The notes beneath the pieces were generated by a model, which saw only the letters and a list, made by a program, of their open reading frames with translations, did not search any database and was not told the origin of the DNA. DNA of 64,000 nucleotides from Nevskiaceae bacterium (GTDB taxonomy: Bacteria > Pseudomonadota > Gammaproteobacteria > Nevskiales > Nevskiaceae). The first letter of the stretch is position 1. Every line of letters starts with the position of its first letter. A program made the translations under genes and the position numbers. The stretch lies in the NCBI GenBank assembly GCA_004297005.1, contig SCVA01000039.1:62001-126000 (forward strand), written 5' to 3'. Of the stretch, positions 62,501-64,000 are shown one piece after another.

Positions 62501-63204
62501 AGGCGCGGCGATTCGCGCAGGCCGGTCTGGTAGCAGCGCTTGCCGCTGGAATAGTCCTGCGCGCTGACCGGCTCGGTCAGCGCCGCCACGCACAGTGGGC
62601 CCTGGCCGTAGACCCAGCGGCGTACATGGTGCAGCAGGGTCTCCTGCGCCGGCGCGGCGATCTGCGGACTCAGGCCGGTTGCGGCGACCCCGTCCAGCGG
62701 TGCCATGAAGTGGAAGAACAGCCCGCCGCCGACGAAGTTGTTGCGGTCCAGTCCACCCACCACCAGGGTGTTGAGCGCGCAGGCCGGCGGCGGCGTTGCA
62801 CCGAGGCAGTCGGCGGGGTCGGCCATCAGGCTACCGGTCTGGTCACGGTGCACATAGCCGCCGGTGTCGACCGCCTGGTTGTAGGCGGCGATCAGATAGG
62901 CGTCGCGGGGCGACAGGCCGACCGCTTGGGCGAGGTAGTAGGCGGCGTCGAAGTGCAGGTTGCTGCGCCGGCCGCCGGCGTTGGCGGTGACTTGCTGGAA
63001 CAGCACCGTCGTGGCCATGGCGATGCTCTCGCAGGCCAGAAACTCGTTACCGGATGGACAGGCCTGCAGCGAACACTCGGTCCAGCCGCCCTGCAAGGGG
63101 CAGGAGTCCTCGGCGAAGGCCTGCGCCGGACTTGGAATCGCCAGCGCCAGCAGCCAGACCAGGAGGCAGCGGCGGGCGATGGTCTTGGTCTGCCACTGCG
63201 GCAT
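59503..63204 (-). CDS. Fusion: phospholipase-C-like domain, GlyGly-CTERM-like helix, DUF1302 beta-barrel
   Basis: A 1233-residue single open frame; ATG 63204 follows GGAGGA. Residues 1-33 are a signal peptide. Residues about 35-470 resemble a zinc-dependent phospholipase C-like helical domain (NLHFDAAYYLAQAVGL, later GIYLHAVQDRVSHHRC). Near 495-525 is GASGAGAFSSVLLLVLVALLRRR, like a C-terminal GlyGly-CTERM tail. It is followed at once by LASLLPPLLLLSAAPAAAFDF, a second signal peptide, and a full DUF1302 barrel ending FILEF. An internal TTG would give MRRRLASLL..., a normal signal peptide. A G7/C7 run (61626-61632) lies at the junction. Either a true fusion, overlapping genes or a lost stop. 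Confidence 0.78.
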   Translation of the reverse strand: MPQWQTKTIARRCLLVWLLALAIPSPAQAFAEDSCPLQGGWTECSLQACPSGNEFLACESIAMATTVLFQQVTANAGGRRSNLHFDAAYYLAQAVGLSPRDAYLIAAYNQAVDTGGYVHRDQTGSLMADPADCLGATPPPACALNTLVVGGLDRNNFVGGGLFFHFMAPLDGVAATGLSPQIAAPAQETLLHHVRRWVYGQGPLCVAALTEPVSAQDYSSGKRCYQTGLRESPRLLGRIPFITELGLAGYADWISPLGEQGVVTDPVSGEITPASALDSYLPPEQAAMARMGIYLHAVQDRVSHHRCNLASRLEGPRPLDAAPILSNPLMGPGYLFLQSQDPADLVGIFVGAEPLVDAEFFYEFSTAECDQMSHANRHVWEVGMEQDEIAEADRTTEAGLRVAAEELLAFAQFYRLPARALPADAVARMVTVLEQPAAAERIAGFSDLAAEYGWLPLPGHGGLAGYADWDAKAGAHGLADASSESGQPPALVPGLPGASGAGAFSSVLLLVLVALLRRRLASLLPPLLLLSAAPAAAFDFQLGPVNGQAKISLSSGLSVRTEEPARQFIGKTNIEGQQNLCPDDCISFTGSTAPNERLLAAEGGFFILNGDDGNLNYDQGDVVYASNKLVPQLSLTWGEWLFKASAIGIYDSVNADFDERHPNTLFQPARTARPHRYTDDFALSLKARELFVSGPIPLGDSRQLSVSVGAQNIRWGEANTFLFSTLNQINPPDATVARMPGFQLSELPIPVPSVLLSTDLAEGLSMEVVYMLGWEPVVVDPPGSFMSTSDVAGGGEQAIFTLGGFVEDPEGQNRLAFPASLATTTSATVKVYDESYGYPESKDEIGVKFGYYADWLNNGTELGFYYLHYNSRLPYFAGYAADRSCAYDSPDVIQALAACRGFSGSLDPLVPGEGLEPLPIDTASFFLDYPEDLNMSGFSFNTNVGTWAMAGELAYHHRLPVQVQIVDVAYSTLQPAFPQQDIHIGVSTLTDLVEQVPLAGDALAQVTELIAGLTSGLIPGVTLPSARHAVPDYLSVYRGETVQPGQLVLGYERLDVAHLTLNGLKVFRDNPIGADQIAFLAEAGLTYVFGMPRPEQLRFEGGGDNTHPSAGADGTGDPNGEADPTRITPTQQTDGFASQTSYGYRLLIRPSYSQVFGRFNVHPTLLWQHDLQGTSPFPMQNFIEGRMNAWLLMDVELSRSAKLQLGYNAYFGADDRNLLVDRDSASLAFILEF

Positions 63205-63225
63205 CCTGATCTCCTCCATCTAATA

Positions 63226-63245
63226 TTTATACTTATGAGTATAAA
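63226..63245. promoter_or_regulatory. 20-bp palindrome upstream of the fusion gene
   Basis: TTTATACT, spacer TATG, AGTATAAA: perfect 8-bp arms in a GC-rich context, 22 bases upstream of the ATG at 63204 on the minus strand. It overlaps an A+T block (63221-63255) likely to contain the promoter, so it is a good candidate operator. Confidence 0.5.
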
Positions 63246-63305
63246 ACAATTAATCAACGCCCAGTCAAGCCGGCCATGCCGGTGCCCGGTCGCCGCCGTT
63301 TCCGC

Positions 63306-64000
63306 TCAGTCCGGCCCGAGCTGAACCCGAAGCAGGCGCTGGCCCGCGAGATCGGGAATCCAGAACACCCCGGCACGGCCGGGCACCGGCACCGAGCCGG
63401 AGAGGCTGGCCAGTTCCGGCTGCCGCCAGCGTTCGCGTCCGCTGGCCGCCTCGCGGCCGATGAGGTCCTCGGCACCGCCGCGCCGTGGCAGGCGTGCCAG
63501 CAGCGCGCGCCGTTGCGGGCAGTGATCGGGGCGCATCAGCAGTTGCGGCAGCAGGCCGGCGAGATCGGTGCCGACCAGCAGACGCTGCTCCGGCGGACCG
63601 ACCAGCGCGGAGAACCCGAAGGAGCGCTGCCGCTGCTGCCAGGCCATGCGGAAACCCTGTTCGGGATCGAAGTCCAGCGCCGCGAGTTGACCGGCGTAAC
63701 CGTCGAAGCTGTAGATCCGTTGATTGTCGGCATCCACCGTCGGTAGTGAGGGGATGAACGACAGTGTCGAATCCGGAAACGGCGTGATGCGGTGCCGGCG
63801 TCGGGCGTCGCGCTGGTCGATGGCGAGCAGCGACATCGGCGCGCAGGCCGGCAGGCCGTTGCTTTGCACCACCACCCAGTCGCCGAACACAGCCACCGCG
63901 GTGCCGGCGGTCTGGCCCGGTTTCAGATAGGGGCCGGGCTGCCAGTCGTGATCCAGACTCAGTCGGCCCCGGTCGTAGCGGAAGCGGTGCAGGGCCCGGT
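63306..64000 (-). CDS. Quinoprotein-like beta-propeller protein (family C, member 2), C-terminal part
   Basis: The open frame runs to the window edge, so the N-terminus is missing; about 230 residues are visible. It aligns with the C-terminal half of the propeller lipoprotein at 56550-58154: GDWVVVQSNG, TVDADNQRIYSFDGY, DFDPEQGFRMAWQQRQRSFGFSALVGPPEQR and the blade-like ending. The valine/methionine-like codon at 63896 is internal, since the homology continues upstream (YDRGRLSLDHDWQPGPYLKPG). It is separated from the fusion gene by 101 bp with the palindrome at 63226-63245. Confidence 0.75.
   Translation of the reverse strand, partial: RALHRFRYDRGRLSLDHDWQPGPYLKPGQTAGTAVAVFGDWVVVQSNGLPACAPMSLLAIDQRDARRRHRITPFPDSTLSFIPSLPTVDADNQRIYSFDGYAGQLAALDFDPEQGFRMAWQQRQRSFGFSALVGPPEQRLLVGTDLAGLLPQLLMRPDHCPQRRALLARLPRRGGAEDLIGREAASGRERWRQPELASLSGSVPVPGRAGVFWIPDLAGQRLLRVQLGPD

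Overview
The window is high-GC bacterial chromosome, most consistent with a gammaproteobacterium. The evidence is the enlarged PstC and PstA permeases, a PBP1b-type MrcB, the uvrC-pgsA-tRNA-Gly-tRNA-Cys order, and a GlyGly-CTERM-like sorting tail. A lineage near Nevskiales/Solimonadaceae or Xanthomonadales would fit the many DUF1302/DUF1329 and lipid-catabolism genes, but that is inference; no rRNA is present.

Region 1 (1-16500) is core chromosome, all on the plus strand. It holds the 3' end of pstS, a phosphate-selective-type porin, pstC-pstA-pstB-phoU (high-affinity phosphate uptake and its control), mrcB (peptidoglycan synthase) coupled to a TPR lipoprotein and an Fe-S helicase, an SRPBCC/GyrI-like protein, uvrC, pgsA and tRNA-Gly. 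A modular array of GTGAGG-footed hairpins lies between 13512 and 13725, and a related palindrome is embedded in frame inside uvrC.

Region 2 (16538-35582) is a 19-kb integrated element in tRNA-Cys. A 51-bp direct repeat marks both ends. A tyrosine recombinase plus a DUF4224 protein sit at the left end and a second, different tyrosine recombinase at the right end. Beyond the right repeat lies the C-terminal wreck of a second integrase closely related to the left one, so two related elements once sat in tandem. The cargo includes an XRE regulator and an ECF sigma/anti-sigma pair divergent from a run of mostly secreted proteins: two paralogous six-cysteine proteins, two Sel1-repeat proteins, a cysteine-rich secreted protein and a cytosolic FRG-domain protein. 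This last group is the best candidate for an undescribed system. The FRG and second Sel1 genes are clearly richer in A+T than their neighbours.

Region 3 (36483-64000) is an accessory catabolic and envelope region. It starts with a huge Asp-box beta-propeller protein with a GlyGly-CTERM-like tail. Three minus-strand gene runs follow. The first is MBL hydrolase, SDR, two DsbA-fold isomerase-like proteins, a DUF1302 barrel and an alkylsulfatase. The second is cytochrome P450, lipoprotein, DUF1329, acyl-CoA synthetase and AraC regulator. The third is a beta-propeller lipoprotein (partial), a giant phospholipase-C-like/DUF1302 fusion, a lipoprotein, a second beta-propeller lipoprotein and an esterase. 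A plus-strand PF10118 metal-dependent hydrolase lies between the last two runs. Together they look like uptake, desulfation, oxidation and CoA activation of a hydrophobic substrate such as a steroid, terpenoid or alkyl compound; the exact substrate cannot be read from the sequence.
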